The notes beneath the pieces were generated by a model. It had not been told where the DNA came from and made no database searches. It saw nothing but the letters and a program-made list of their open reading frames with translations. Source: Phialocephala subalpina (Eukaryota; Ascomycota; Leotiomycetes; Helotiales; Mollisiaceae). From it: a DNA stretch of 64,000 nt. The DNA lies in assembly GCA_900073065.1 (NCBI GenBank), contig FJOG01000002.1:3326160-3390159 (forward strand). Direction: 5' to 3'. This document shows positions 36,479 to 47,681 of the stretch, one piece after another (within the stretch, counting starts at the first letter, position 1; each line of letters starts with the position of its first letter). The position numbers and the translations under genes were made by a program.

Positions 36479-38369
36479 TCACGGATACTCCCAGCTAATT
36501 TCGTACTCCGGTATGCTGGGGCCGTCCCATTTCTCGCCGTATGGATTCAGGCGACCATGAGAGAAGAAGCCGTCTTGTGCTCGTTGGATAACGTTCAGCC
36601 AGGAAGAGGGTTCTGGGTTCTTGAGCCACTATGAAGATGTTAGTAATTATTTTTCAGGACTCAAATTGTGGACATACCTGATTATGAACATGATAAGTCC
36701 ACGCACCACGGAAGAAGTTTTCCATGGTGCGATTCGTTGGCGGGTAATTATCCTGTTCAATCTTGTACTCTGTTTTTGCCAAAACATCACGGTCGAAGGT
36801 GACAGTTTCGGTGCTGACATCGGTGGTCTTGGCCACAGCTCGCTCTTCCACAGCAGAAATCTCTTCTCTCTTGTCCTTGATCTCCCAGAAGTGTCCTCGG
36901 CCCTTGGATTCGGAAGCCAGCTTCAATGGCTCACCATCGTAGCTCTCCCATTCGTCCTTCAATGGGAATGCGTTCTTTCCCTTGAAAACTTGTCCATAGT
37001 CGTGAACGCAGGGAACTGTGCAGCGACCAAGTCGATCCCAATTGAATTCGGTCCAGATAGGGTCAAAGGCTGCTGTCTCCAGCATATGGAATTCCTTGTT
37101 TCGGTGATCCTTGACAGACATCACACCAATAACTCTCGGGTGGAAGTTGAGGCCCATTCGGACACCACCTCGAAGCAAGTATGAAGAAAGCGAGGAGTTG
37201 GCAGACAAAGACATAATAGCGGTGTTATAGTCTCCCGGACTCGGGTGGCCACCCCATCTCTCAGCAAATCCGTGCTCGTCTCCAATCAACAAGGGTCGCA
37301 TGTCTCGAAGCATAATAACGTCCATGTCGAAATATGCACCTCCGTATAGGTGGAGAACGACAAACCGCACAGCATCTGATACTGCGACTGGCAGAAACGT
37401 CATTTGTTTCTCAGTCAGAACCAACCATTCCTGGTCATTCGCATCTCGAATCAATCCATCTGCCACCAGTGTTTCGTTCTTCGAGTTCCGTTTTCCTGGC
37501 GTCTTGTAGTAACCCACTCCATCTGTATTGTCTCCTTTCGGTAGAGGGATTCGAGAGGGGAATTTCCAGGTTTTCATGACGATGTCGCCGCGCTCGACGA
37601 ACGGGAGAAATTTCTTGAACAGAGGGTCGTAGTTCAGCATTTTGTCCACAGCCTTTGGGTCTCGGTCCCCATCCAGCCATAGCCATAATTGTACGCAAGG
37701 GATGTTCTGTGTGTAGAAATGACTCTTGATGAACAATTCGACTCGCCATGTTGCAGGTCCGGTCCAGTAAACGTGGTATGGCACAATAGGGCCATTGCAT
37801 TGTCCCTTCGACTCTTTCGAGGCAGGCTTGTATGATGGGTACTCGTCGAGTGTGTTGTCTGCTCCATCAGAATTGAGGTACTCTGCGCGACTCGGGGGTT
37901 GTTCGCTGGCTCGTTCGCCCCGTGGAGGTGTGTAGAAATACTCCTTCTCGCCCTCGTCCATATATTTCAGGCAATCGTATACATATGGCATCTTCTCAAT
38001 GTTCTCGTAGGACCCTCGGCATTCCTCCACCAACTTCGTCAGGTTCGCTATCGTGTCGGCGTTGGGTCTCTTTCCCAGGTAGTCATCTTTGGGAACAACC
38101 AGACTTTCAGGCCTGTTGAACCAATTGGCAGATGGATTGATCTTCTTGACCTTCAATTTCGGCGAGGGTAGTTTGATGCCTTGTCCAACGCTGTCTGAAG
38201 CGGACCCTGAGTGTGTTGACGGGGTGTTGTGGTAGAGGTCCCTAGGATTTGGTATCGACCCCTTTTGAATAACCAATACTCCAAGATATAGAAGCCCATA
38301 GAGTGCCGCTGCCACAAAGACGCTCTGCAAAACGCCGCAAAAACTCCTTGCGAAGCTTTTCTTCGCCAT
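36479..38369 (-). CDS. Golgi-type glycosyltransferase with DXD motif
   Basis: Two exons (38369-36678 and 36628-36479) joined over a 49-bp intron give 613 residues. A short basic tail (MAKKSFARSF) and one hydrophobic segment at about 14-35 (VFVAAALYGLLYLGVLVI) make a type II signal anchor, so the bulk faces the Golgi lumen. The region LYGGAYFDMDVIMLRDMRPL (DMD at about 348-350) is the sugar-nucleotide/metal site of the GT32-like DXD glycosyltransferases, preceded by YHVYWTGPATWRVELF. The last exon adds WLKNPEPSSWLNVIQRA and a Trp-rich end. Family members add mannose, galactose or GlcNAc in glycoprotein or glycolipid synthesis; which one cannot be told. Start: first ATG in frame. Confidence 0.88.
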
Positions 38370-40518
38370 GATGTTGGTCAAGGCTTGGTAGCCGCGTCAA
38401 GCCCCTCTGAAGTGCTAATTCGGTCGAGCGAAAATGCAGAAAGCTGTCGTGAAAAGGTTATCGTTGTGCCAGCGCCATCAAACAATGGTATTATATTCGT
38501 CGTCTCCTGTGGTGGGAGGCTGCGTTTCTTCAGAAGGATTGTGTACCTTGCCTATCAATTCTGCGTTAGTTTGATCGCCGGGTACACGTAAATATCCACA
38601 GCCTCGATTGCGGCAGACTTACGGCAAAATGAGCTCAAACCAATTAAGGCAGGCAGCTCTATGAATTAAAGGGCGGTGGTCATAGAGAGAAAAGAAATAC
38701 GGGCGCAATGGTAGAGGAGGGGACGAAAAGAAGAAGTAGAAGTTGGAGAAGATGGAGGGAGCGCGGTGGTTTTGGCTGAAAGGGATCAGAGGATCTCGAA
38801 ATGAGAACGGGTCCGGGCCAGCCCCCGTTTCTGGCAGGATGCGGGTCGAGGGCTGAAGCGACACCACCAGGGGGAACGTGGGAGTGGGATAAGAAATGAG
38901 ATATTCAAGGTTTAAAAAATTGGAATCCGAGATTTGGATGAAATAGGAATGATATGTTATATGGATTTGGTTGTTGGTGGTATAATCAGAGAGAAATATC
39001 TTTGATCGCACGTCAGAGTCTTGTCTTGTGCAATTGTTGCGACTTGCGAGTCGTTGCCTCTTGGGCGCAGTCTCAGTGTGTAGCCGAAGACATTCTTGGT
39101 GGCTTGGACTTGGTTCTGGACGCTCTCTTCTGGGCATGCTCTGCGCGATAAAAATCGGTCGCACGGATAAATCTGCCCTCCTGTTTCTTGATATTGTCTT
39201 ATCTTACTGGTTGGCTTCATCTGCAGTCCTTCATCAACTGACGGGAGGCACAGTAAGGGGAGACGAAGCCAGCATGAGGGGCAAGGGCAACAGGGCTGGA
39301 ATGCGGAAGCCTGAAAGGCCAAGGGACCACAGAGCTGGATCTCTCCAAAACCTGGCACCTTCGTATACCATGCTAACCTAGGAAGGCATAGAGTCGGAAT
39401 GCCATGCTGGTTCGCGTGTTCTCTCGTTGTTCTCTGTCCAATCTTGAGGCTATCTCCAGACTCCAGACGCATACAGTAAACCTGTTTGTGGGATAGACTG
39501 CGGCCAGTAGGGTCATTAGCAGAATTAGGGGTGCAAAGCCCATCTGTGGAGCCGTGTCAAACTGGGTTGGGTTTGCACTGCCCAGTCTGCGGTCTGCAGT
39601 TTGCAGTCTGCAGTCTGCAGCTGTACGTCCCGTAAAGTCACGGTGATAGGGAGCATCGGATTCGCTACGTCGCACGTCGCCCCTTTTCCAGAAATACGCC
39701 TTACTGTACGTAGGGTACCGTACACCTGCAAACCTTAAGATGCCAAGAGCTTTTCCATACGGAGAGTAATAAGCAGCTGCATAGGGACTTTCCGCATCGG
39801 GCCTATTTGAAGAAGCCGATAATCTTGTTCGTTTATCGTATCTCTCGCTGCCGCCTTTTCTCGCAAGTTGCAACTCTCTTCGACAACGCGTGGCCCACGC
39901 TCCCGTATCACCGTACTCGACTGCCATACACCAATCAGCAGTGACTGTCAGCGCTCAGTTTCATTCAGCGAGGAAGCCATTGGAGGCTTGAAATTCGGCG
40001 CTCAAAGAGTTGCAGGACCCTTGGCACATGCATCGGGGTCGGACCAAACCGAATTGCTGTGCGCGTCCACTCATCCTCAATCAAAAACCTTCCGTATCAA
40101 CATCACCAATAACGGCTGTCGGGATACCACCGAGGCGGCTGACGACGTGGGAGTGAAGATGTCTTGGACGCATTTTGATTCATGAATCATGTTTCGGATG
40201 CAGTGGGGCTTTCGAGGGCTGCGAGGTCACAGATGCAGGATCACGTCTTTTCACATCAAACGATCTGCATTCTCTTCGGCACGTGATGATGGAATCGAGA
40301 GGCTGAAGATCGCTTGTGGCTCTTCTGGATCTATCACTGTAGAGTAGGTCATGTTCTCTATCTCTTCCGAGCTTCTATCCCACATATTGTGAACCCAAAG
40401 AGGTAGACAAAGCTTAATATCACGTGTAACCCCCTTTTTGGCGAGGCTCAAGGAAGCATTAGAAAAGCTCTTGAGCTTGGAGCATCCGCCAATTGTGCTT
40501 AATTTTACTTACTACCAT
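38370..40518. other. Long intergenic region
   Basis: Long but unconvincing minus-strand open frames (39164-38619 and 39927-39373) have odd composition and no family motifs. A heptamer array lies at about 39582-39622. Confidence 0.45.
39582..39622. repeat. Short tandem array of about 7-bp units (TCTGCAG/TCTGCGG)
   Basis: AGTCTGCGGTCTGCAGTTTG continues as GCAGTCTGCAGTCTGCAGCT: about five imperfect copies of a 7-8 bp unit with PstI-like CTGCAG palindromes. Confidence 0.75.
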
Positions 40519-42426
40519 ATGAGTAACTTGGCAGTGAGGCTAACCTCATCTAGTCTCTACAACACCCAAGCTCTTTCCAATCCCTCCACCCCTCTCGTCC
40601 TCTACCTTCCACCTACAGGCTCACATCTTCGAGATCAACATCCCCAAATTCCCTCATGTCTCTTCCAACCCGACATCACACTTGCACGGGTGAACTACCG
40701 TTGGAACATCCCCGAACCAGTCTCCATTCCCGGCGCCTCTCCTTCGCCAGAGCCCCTCAGCTCTCACCCTTCCTTCGCAAGACATCCATTTCCAACGCCA
40801 CTTCACGACATATTTCACACCTACAACTACCTTGTTGATTCTGTCCTTCCTCGGTATGCACCACCGCCATCTCCTCCACCGAGCACTTCAACGCGAAGAC
40901 CGTACTCTGCACCTCCAGCTTTCCCTCGCCTGAGGACAATTCAACGTCCTATCATCCTCTATGGATCATTCCTCAGCGGACCTATCGCTACCTCCATTGC
41001 CTTGACAGAATCTCGCAATTCGCCTTCTAGTCCGGTGAAGCTTGCTGGACTCATTGTCAAGAATGGCATCTTCGATTTCTCTCCACTGGCTCTCACGCTC
41101 CCAAAGTCGGCCAATCCTGATGAATCTCCCGAGCAAGAAGGCTTAAACACATCGAATCCAGATGAACCCATCTACAAGAGACCAGAACCAGGACATGGGC
41201 CATGGGATCGAGGTTGGACTCATCAGCTCCTAGATGCCCTCAAGACGAAGCTCTTCGCCAAAGCAGAATCAACATTCGATTCCTTCGCCTCTCCCGTATT
41301 CTTCTTCCGCACATCCGGTGCTCATGTACCTAAGCTCTGGCCTGGAGAGGAAGCAGAAAAGGCAACAGCTACAGCGTCAGAAGAAGATGTCTGGATAGAT
41401 GGATTTGAAGGCTTCGATGAACACGGTCAACCGATCTTTTCATCGAAGGCCAGCGCTTCTCAATTGAAGCAAACTCCAGAAGAAGACGATACGTGGGACC
41501 ATGGCTTTGAAGGGTTTGATGAACATGGGGATCCGATCTTTTCATCCACTTCCAGCTTTCTGTCCACACCTACTTCTTCACGCCCCTCTTCTGCCTCACC
41601 ATCGAGCTCAACTCCAACCTCAAATTCCAATTCAGACACAACTGTGACTGGGAACGAAGCCTCATCTAGCCCTCCACTACGAATCAAAAGATACGGATAC
41701 GCCAGCAAAGCACCCCCAACCTCACCCGCATCCTCATCCACATCCCCATCCTCAACGCTGTCTCGCTCATTCTCCACCACCGCCTTCTTCTCCTCATCCT
41801 CTCCAACCTCTCCCTCACCCTCGAACGAAGACCCCGCAAGCACCGCACCTGAAATAAAAGTCAAACGATATTACCAAAAACCTTCGCCGACAGGCAAAGT
41901 GACCACAGAGCTCGACCTCGACCCCCCACCCAGAAAATCACACCTCAAATTCCCACCCACGAATTCCGACCTCGTCATACCACCCACTTTATTTCTATAC
42001 ACCTCTCCTCCCTCTCCCTCCCCTCACTCATCCTCTTCTTCCAACACCTCGAAACGCTCCCAAGCCTCCAAGCAAGCATCGAAAAGCGCCAAGAAGAGCA
42101 AGACTCTGGATGGATTCTATGACGACGTAAAACAAGAATTAGGGTTGGGAGGAATGAATCCAAAATCGCAAGCTATGGAGATGCGAGGATTAATGACGCG
42201 AAGTATCGTCCTCCACGAATTCAACCACAAGGAAGGTCGCATCTGGGATGAAGACTCCGGCCACCCCCGAGAAGTGGCAGAATCCAGAGTCAGGCTTGCG
42301 GAAGTTGGGCCTGGAGGAGATGTGCGGGGCTTTGGAGGCGATTATCACACGGAAAGAGAGACGTGGGAGAATGGCGATGAGGAGAGGTTGGTGGAGGATT
42401 GGCTTGATGAGATTCTTGGTCGGTAG
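40519..42426 (+). CDS. Unknown protein with a possible alpha/beta-hydrolase-like front part
   Basis: 635 residues, intronless; the start at ATG 40519 is the first in frame. Residues 1-220 look folded: PLVLYLPPTG, ITLARVNYRWNIP, IILYGSFLSGPIATSIALTE and KLAGLIVKNGIFDF recall the strand-turn layout of alpha/beta hydrolases. However, the usual GxSxG elbow is replaced by YGSFLSG, so activity is doubtful. Two copies of an acidic block follow (VWIDGFEGFDEHGQPIFSS and TWDHGFEGFDEHGDPIFSS). A long Ser/Pro/Thr-rich linker then leads to a charged, conserved-looking end (ETWENGDEERLVEDWLDEIL). I infer a fungal-specific protein of unknown role. Confidence 0.75.
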   Translation: MSNLAVRLTSSSLYNTQALSNPSTPLVLYLPPTGSHLRDQHPQIPSCLFQPDITLARVNYRWNIPEPVSIPGASPSPEPLSSHPSFARHPFPTPLHDIFHTYNYLVDSVLPRYAPPPSPPPSTSTRRPYSAPPAFPRLRTIQRPIILYGSFLSGPIATSIALTESRNSPSSPVKLAGLIVKNGIFDFSPLALTLPKSANPDESPEQEGLNTSNPDEPIYKRPEPGHGPWDRGWTHQLLDALKTKLFAKAESTFDSFASPVFFFRTSGAHVPKLWPGEEAEKATATASEEDVWIDGFEGFDEHGQPIFSSKASASQLKQTPEEDDTWDHGFEGFDEHGDPIFSSTSSFLSTPTSSRPSSASPSSSTPTSNSNSDTTVTGNEASSSPPLRIKRYGYASKAPPTSPASSSTSPSSTLSRSFSTTAFFSSSSPTSPSPSNEDPASTAPEIKVKRYYQKPSPTGKVTTELDLDPPPRKSHLKFPPTNSDLVIPPTLFLYTSPPSPSPHSSSSSNTSKRSQASKQASKSAKKSKTLDGFYDDVKQELGLGGMNPKSQAMEMRGLMTRSIVLHEFNHKEGRIWDEDSGHPREVAESRVRLAEVGPGGDVRGFGGDYHTERETWENGDEERLVEDWLDEILGR

Positions 42427-44163
42427 AGTGGAAGGATCTCTCAAACAACACGATATCGAAGTGCTCCCTAGTTAGGAAAAGAGGATACCGACTCATCAGA
42501 AGTAGGTAGCGAAGCAGTCGATCGATGATGCTTTGGTTGAGATGGCATCGGGGTTGACAGATGCAAGATAGTACGCAAACGACCCTGAATTCCAGGGACA
42601 TTTCATCCGAGCGCAATCCACAGTAGGACAAATGGACTGCAGATGTAAGATAAAAACAACTGTACAAATACCCTGTAACAAAATCCCAACAATCAACTCA
42701 AAGCATACACTTTCTCCAAGATGCAAGATAAGTGATACCTAATAGGTCCCCCCCCCTTTCTGTCTGGATCGAACCACAACATTTCTCCAAAGCAAGATCC
42801 TATTAGTAAATGAGGGTGTGCAAAATTCCACCATTCCCCACGCAATTTCTTCCCATCCTCTCACTCCCATTCTTCAAATCTTAAAAAAAATTCGGCGACA
42901 ATATCTCACCATAGCTGATCTTCAACCCCCTCCTCCCTCCTCCTTCACACTTCCCCACTTCCCCAGGTACTGTACGATACCTCAAACTATTTCCCGAATG
43001 CTTTTGGAAAATATGCCAAAGATAGGGATATACCTTTCCCATTCTAATTAATTCCGAGAAGTCCACGATACTGATCTCCTGAGAATTTGAGCGGAGATCT
43101 CGAGTTTTGGAACCAGGGATGAAGGTGACGGGAGTGGCTAGAACGAGTGCGCAAAATTTGGAGATGGGAATGAGGGGTTGCGAGCTTGTGGTTTGGAGAT
43201 GATGAGATGAGGATGTACCAAAGAGTTGGAGGGAGACATTCATCAGTTCAAGATTGAGGAATAGCCAACATCCCACCATCCTCGAGCATGTCCAAACATT
43301 CCCATTTCCTTCATTTCCCCCGTATTCCTAAGTCGCGTTTCAAGGTGTCAAGACATCACCTCAAGTCTTCAAGCGTAACTCATTACCTTCATGATCCGAA
43401 CTGGGGAGTGTCTTTACCGTCTTATTCTATTAGAAGTGGGTTTCTCTACTATACGTGTTAGTATAACATATCCAGCCTTCTTTTGGAACTCAACCACTAA
43501 CGGAATCAGTAGAGCTAAACGAGCTTGGAATTCACGGCAGTGGAGATGCTACTCAAACTCGGCAAGACGCAGACGCTCATCTTCAAACCCAGACAAATTT
43601 GATTCGAGAAAAGAGCGACAACTGGACGTCCTAATTGCGGTAGGACGTTACAACAAGTTTTAGATGGGAATAATATAAAGTAAAAGGTGGAGGGAAGTAA
43701 CTTGATGTTGAGTAGACACGTCCACGATATGCTATCACCATAAGAAGCACGCATTCACATCATCGAAGAATCATTATCGTAAATCAATTGTAATGCATTC
43801 CGTCCCATAGCATTAAGTAACCTCCGAAGCATCAAGCTCAGAAGTAATGATCATAAAGATCAGTGGTATCATCAGAAAGCCATAGCGGCGATAGGGTATC
43901 TCAGCAACCGCCAAAGAAACCACGATGAACCAATTTGTAATGTGTAAACCCAGCCCATCAAACCAAGGAAAGAAGAAGAACTCAAACTGCCGTTGCGTAA
44001 TTCTTCATCGCAAGACAAAGGCTCAGAGTATTCCACCAAATCATGAGCGTCATCATATCTATCCACCCTTCAAGAAACCAATCCGAACTCGACCTGAACC
44101 GCCAAACAATGCATGTGCTGTGATATCAATCCTCGTAATGAAAACAATCCGGACAGCTCTGTA
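42427..44163. other. Intergenic region
   Basis: A minus-strand frame from ATG 43279 to 42881 (begins MVGCWLFLNLELMN) is the best candidate but has no family features; I do not call it. Nothing else supported. Confidence 0.4.
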
Positions 44164-45657
44164 TCAATGACCAAGCATCAATGCTTGTCGGCGCGCGAGA
44201 CGTGAGGCATCTGCGGCTCTGAAACGTGCAACCCATTCAACTCTCGCGCGGGGAGCAAGGTTTAGATGTTCACCTGTTCGGCGCCAATTGAAGGTCTCGG
44301 TGTCCTGACCAGCAAACCATTTCAAATTGTCGATACCATAGAAGTGGGCGTCGACACCGTCGATGACAGCCACTCTGACCTTAGGAACAGGAGGAGATTT
44401 CCCCCACTTGCCCCAACGGAAGACCCAGTAGAACTCTAAAGCTTCCTCGACCTTTCGTAGGATTCTCTTGTCTTGGTTGTATGGCTCATCCTCCTTTGAA
44501 TTACCGGCGACGAGTTCGAATGACTTGAGGCGGAAACAGCTGGAGACAGATTGACCAATTTGCTCCGCATTCGTGTAGGCATCGCGAAGTGGAAGAGCGA
44601 GGCGAACAATGCGACGGAAGTCACGCTTGAGCATCAATTTGAAGATGGGTGCGATTTGATGGGATCCCTCGGTATTGATGAACAAGCGGTCTCTCTCGTA
44701 ATTGAACAAGACCTTGGCGGAGTCGTAATTTGTGCCAAAGGTAAGCTCATAGTGACCGATAGCGAAGGATCGCGACTCCTGGTTGACGAGGAGGATTGCA
44801 GGTTCGGGAGAGACAGCTTCGAATCCGTCGCCAATTTGATAAACGACGTCTTCGCCAATATTGCGACTACACTTGATAATGCAGTTGTTGGTCGTATCTC
44901 GTAGTACAAGATCCCAGATCTTGTTGCGAAGCTCTCCGGGAAGGTAAGAGAAATAGTGAAATTCGTCTCCCTTTTTCGAGTCCCCGACGCCGTAGGCAAG
45001 TAGTTGAGGAGTGATTTGGCCGGTGACAATGTACGGAGTGAGGAACTTACTTTGGGTGGTAAGACGAAGCTTGCCAACAGCCCAGGCGCGATAAGACGTA
45101 GTAGGATCCCAGTCGTGAGCTAAGGTAGCAGAGGAGGCCAAGCTCGAGGCTGAAGATGCTGTGCTCGAGACAGTTGAGTTCGAGGCCGAACGCAGGCTGA
45201 ACGTCGTAGAGGATGGCGATGATGGTGGTGCAGGTTTTGCCTTGACGACAAGGAGAGGTAGCTGGGCAGTAGGCTTGAGAGCAATGTCCGTCTTGGCTGG
45301 GGTGTTTGCGGAGGCAGCAGGCGTGGGTGCAGACTTTGGCTTGGGCGAAGACTTGGTCTTGAATGCTGGCTTTGCGGCGACAGTAGGCCTGGCACCCTTT
45401 GAAGCAGCCTGGGCCCATGAGAGCTGCGGATTGTTGACATCGGTCTTGGCGGGAGCGTCTTGCTTCGGCTGATGAATGGTGACTACACCCGAGAAGGCGG
45501 TCTGCTGCTTCTGGACGTGGCGGTACTTGCAGTCTTCCCCAAACTTGCAGAGACCGTGGTCGCGAAATTGGTGGCAGATTCCGGGCTTCTTCTTGCTGTT
45601 GCGAGAAGGCTTGCCACTTTGCTTGCTGCCATTCGAGATTTGAGTGCTTGAATTCAT
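44164..45657 (-). CDS. CCCH zinc-finger protein with a 2EXR-type domain
   Basis: 497 residues, intronless. The frame is open upstream without a stop, but ATG 45657 is the first Met with a sensible start. One CCCH finger (C28-x8-C37-x5-C43-x3-H47, CHQFRDHGLCKFGEDCKYRH) suggests RNA binding. An Ala/Pro/Ser-rich linker follows. From about residue 230 comes a domain beginning FHYFSYLPGELRNKIWDLVL, with AILLVNQESRSFAI and VLFNYERDRLFIN further on. This is the 2EXR domain, very common in plant-associated and soil Leotiomycetes and Sordariomycetes and of unknown function. The combination of an RNA-type finger and 2EXR is uncommon. Confidence 0.85.
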   Translation of the reverse strand: MNSSTQISNGSKQSGKPSRNSKKKPGICHQFRDHGLCKFGEDCKYRHVQKQQTAFSGVVTIHQPKQDAPAKTDVNNPQLSWAQAASKGARPTVAAKPAFKTKSSPKPKSAPTPAASANTPAKTDIALKPTAQLPLLVVKAKPAPPSSPSSTTFSLRSASNSTVSSTASSASSLASSATLAHDWDPTTSYRAWAVGKLRLTTQSKFLTPYIVTGQITPQLLAYGVGDSKKGDEFHYFSYLPGELRNKIWDLVLRDTTNNCIIKCSRNIGEDVVYQIGDGFEAVSPEPAILLVNQESRSFAIGHYELTFGTNYDSAKVLFNYERDRLFINTEGSHQIAPIFKLMLKRDFRRIVRLALPLRDAYTNAEQIGQSVSSCFRLKSFELVAGNSKEDEPYNQDKRILRKVEEALEFYWVFRWGKWGKSPPVPKVRVAVIDGVDAHFYGIDNLKWFAGQDTETFNWRRTGEHLNLAPRARVEWVARFRAADASRLARRQALMLGH

Positions 45658-45829
45658 GCTGGGCAAGAGTGAAGAGTGTAATTGAGGTGATGTGGTACGA
45701 TGTAGGCAGGGAAGTAATTTGTTGTATGAAGGAAGGAGCGAAGAGGTGGAAGAAGGGAAGAGGTCGAGATTATATATCACGAAAAAATTTGAGCGCTCTC
45801 GCTTGGCTTCAACAACCACAATAGGAAGC

Positions 45830-45919
45830 CTTCACAATGCTAAGTGAACGTCAGACTAGTGGATTCTCACAAAGCGAAGTGAAAATCACACTAGTGAGTC
45901 TTCACAATGCTAAGCGGTG
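45830..45919. repeat. Tandem repeat of about 35 bp, 2.5 copies
   Basis: Units start at 45830, 45866 and 45900. Each opens CTTCACAATGCTAAG or CTCACAAAGCGAAG, and the first two contain AGACTAGTGG or ACACTAGTGAG. Located just upstream of the CCCH gene's start, in its promoter. Confidence 0.75.
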
Positions 45920-45949
45920 TTTGCGTCGGTTGCTTCGTTCGTCAGGGGA

Positions 45950-46248
45950 CAATGTACCAAGATGCTAGGTGTAATGTATTGGCATCGTGAAATGAAGAGC
46001 CCCGAGGCGTACCCATTCTGATCTGGACTGACAAATTCGATCTCGTTACAATGTACCAAGATTCTGGGTACAAAGTATTGGATTGAAGTAAAAAACATCG
46101 AAACAGCAACAATTCTGATTTGGACCAGCAAGTCGAACGCATCACAATGTACCAAGGCCTCGAGTACAATGAATTGGCATTATTCAGTGAAGAGTCTCGA
46201 GATAGCGACTACTCTGTTCTGGACTGACAAATCGGGACTCATGACATC
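45950..46248. repeat. Tandem repeat, three units of about 96-99 bp
   Basis: Units start at 45950, 46049 and 46145, each with CAATGTACCAAG. Each has GTATTGG or GAATTGG about 25 bp later and CTGG(A/C)CTGACAAATCG or close variants near the end. Units differ at many positions, so the array is old. The minus-strand reading of two units gives the same protein-like phrase (ILVHC), which explains the open frame at 46155-45910 without a real gene. Confidence 0.8.
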
Positions 46249-47681
46249 TGCATGAACTTCTGATCCAGGTAATCTCATCATCAGCAACAACCAATAATCT
46301 CAAGGCAATATTGCCATCCGTTACAAGGAAGCATCTGGAGGCAGTATCCATTGTAGTCCAGCTCCAGATCAGCAAATTGAGCGACAAAGTGATAGGACGA
46401 TGCGCCATTGTCCCGACGCTGTAGGAACACTGGAAGTTGTGGCTGAACATTGAGTAGCCTCCGTTGGAAGCGCATGGATGCACTCTCGATGCCCTGGATA
46501 TTATGTCCTTCGGTTCAAGCATTGATTATTATACCTGTATTTGTGGTACTTTGTCTAGTTGTGTCCATTTTTCAAGACATCACGAGTCTAGGCTGCCAAC
46601 ATGTGCTGATTATCCACAGCGCTTTTCGAAGCAGTCTTGGGGAAGAAAGTATCATATCAGGGACCAGCTTCTTCGAATCCATCAGGATGCTATCAAGAAT
46701 CGACAGCATCGAGCTAGCGGCTATGATCTGAACGAAGGATTGCGAGCTTCTTATGCCTATTTGTTTCTTGAACAAATTCGAAATCATATGCACCATAATA
46801 CGAGCTACCAACCTCGAGCTCGCGAGGGCAGCATCTCAGATCAGCGTTCTCATTCTCCCAGCTTTTCGTGGACATTGTCATAGGATATACTAAATTGAGA
46901 TACCACATCCAGCAAAGCGTCATCATATTGGCACGTCCTTGCCTAAGTAAGGTAGGCCAAGAAAGTCTAGGCAAGGCTGGGAGACTGGAAATGCCGTCTT
47001 GGATAGAGGATCTCAGGAGAGCAGCCAGAAGATCAAGGACCGACAACTGGAGGCTCAATATATCGGTATGATTCCTGAGGTGTCTCGAGCTTAAATAGAC
47101 CCTCGGAAGCATTATGCTCGCATCTCGAAGGATTGTTTTCTTGAAAGCGAACGCTGGGATCCTCAAGTGTACCCCGTCAGTCAGAATGCTTCATGCCATT
47201 CACGAAGTCATGAGCATCACAGTGTGAAGTCACAGCTCCGATGATGGATCTAGAGATGTTGATCCATGAGTTTTGAAGTGAATTCTGAGATAGACGCACC
47301 CTCCTGGGAGACCAAGAAGTCAAGGTCCATAGATAGATGACGATAAATGGCAGATAAATAGTAGTTAAATGCAAGGTAATTGGCAAATAAATGGCAGGAA
47401 AATTGCAAAATCAAGGCATGCAAATTCAAATAAGCGATCCTGTATTAAATATGACGACTTGGAGAACCCAAAGTTTTTATAAACGACTCTTTGCATAGCG
47501 GAAGCATCTTTAATTCAGTTTCTCGTTTGCACTATTAGTATCAAACGTCAATCATCAAGCATCATGTGCCAAGTGTCAAACACCAAGCATCAAAAGCTAC
47601 ACAGCGGTGAGCCGTGGATGGCGAAACCGACAATTTTTAAATTCTATGGCTGTCTATTTAATACAATAGTACACAATGCTC
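46249..47681. other. Gene-poor stretch with fragmentary open frames
   Basis: No supported gene. It contains A-rich minor repeats (GGCAGATAAATAG, GGCAAATAAATGG near 47355-47395) and a CAAGCATCA repeat near 47553-47592. Confidence 0.4.

Noticed and set aside
38619..39164. 181-codon minus-strand open frame upstream of the glycosyltransferase
   Set aside because: Composition is like a C/T-rich leader translated in one frame (many Phe, Ser, Pro); probably part of the promoter and 5' leader.
39373..39927. 184-codon minus-strand open frame
   Set aside because: It includes the TCTGCAG repeat (giving CRLQTADRRL), has no family pattern and uneven composition; most likely a chance frame.
42881..43279. 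Minus-strand 132-codon frame starting MVGCWLF
   Set aside because: An ATG exists but no domain, signal peptide or conserved pattern could be recognised.
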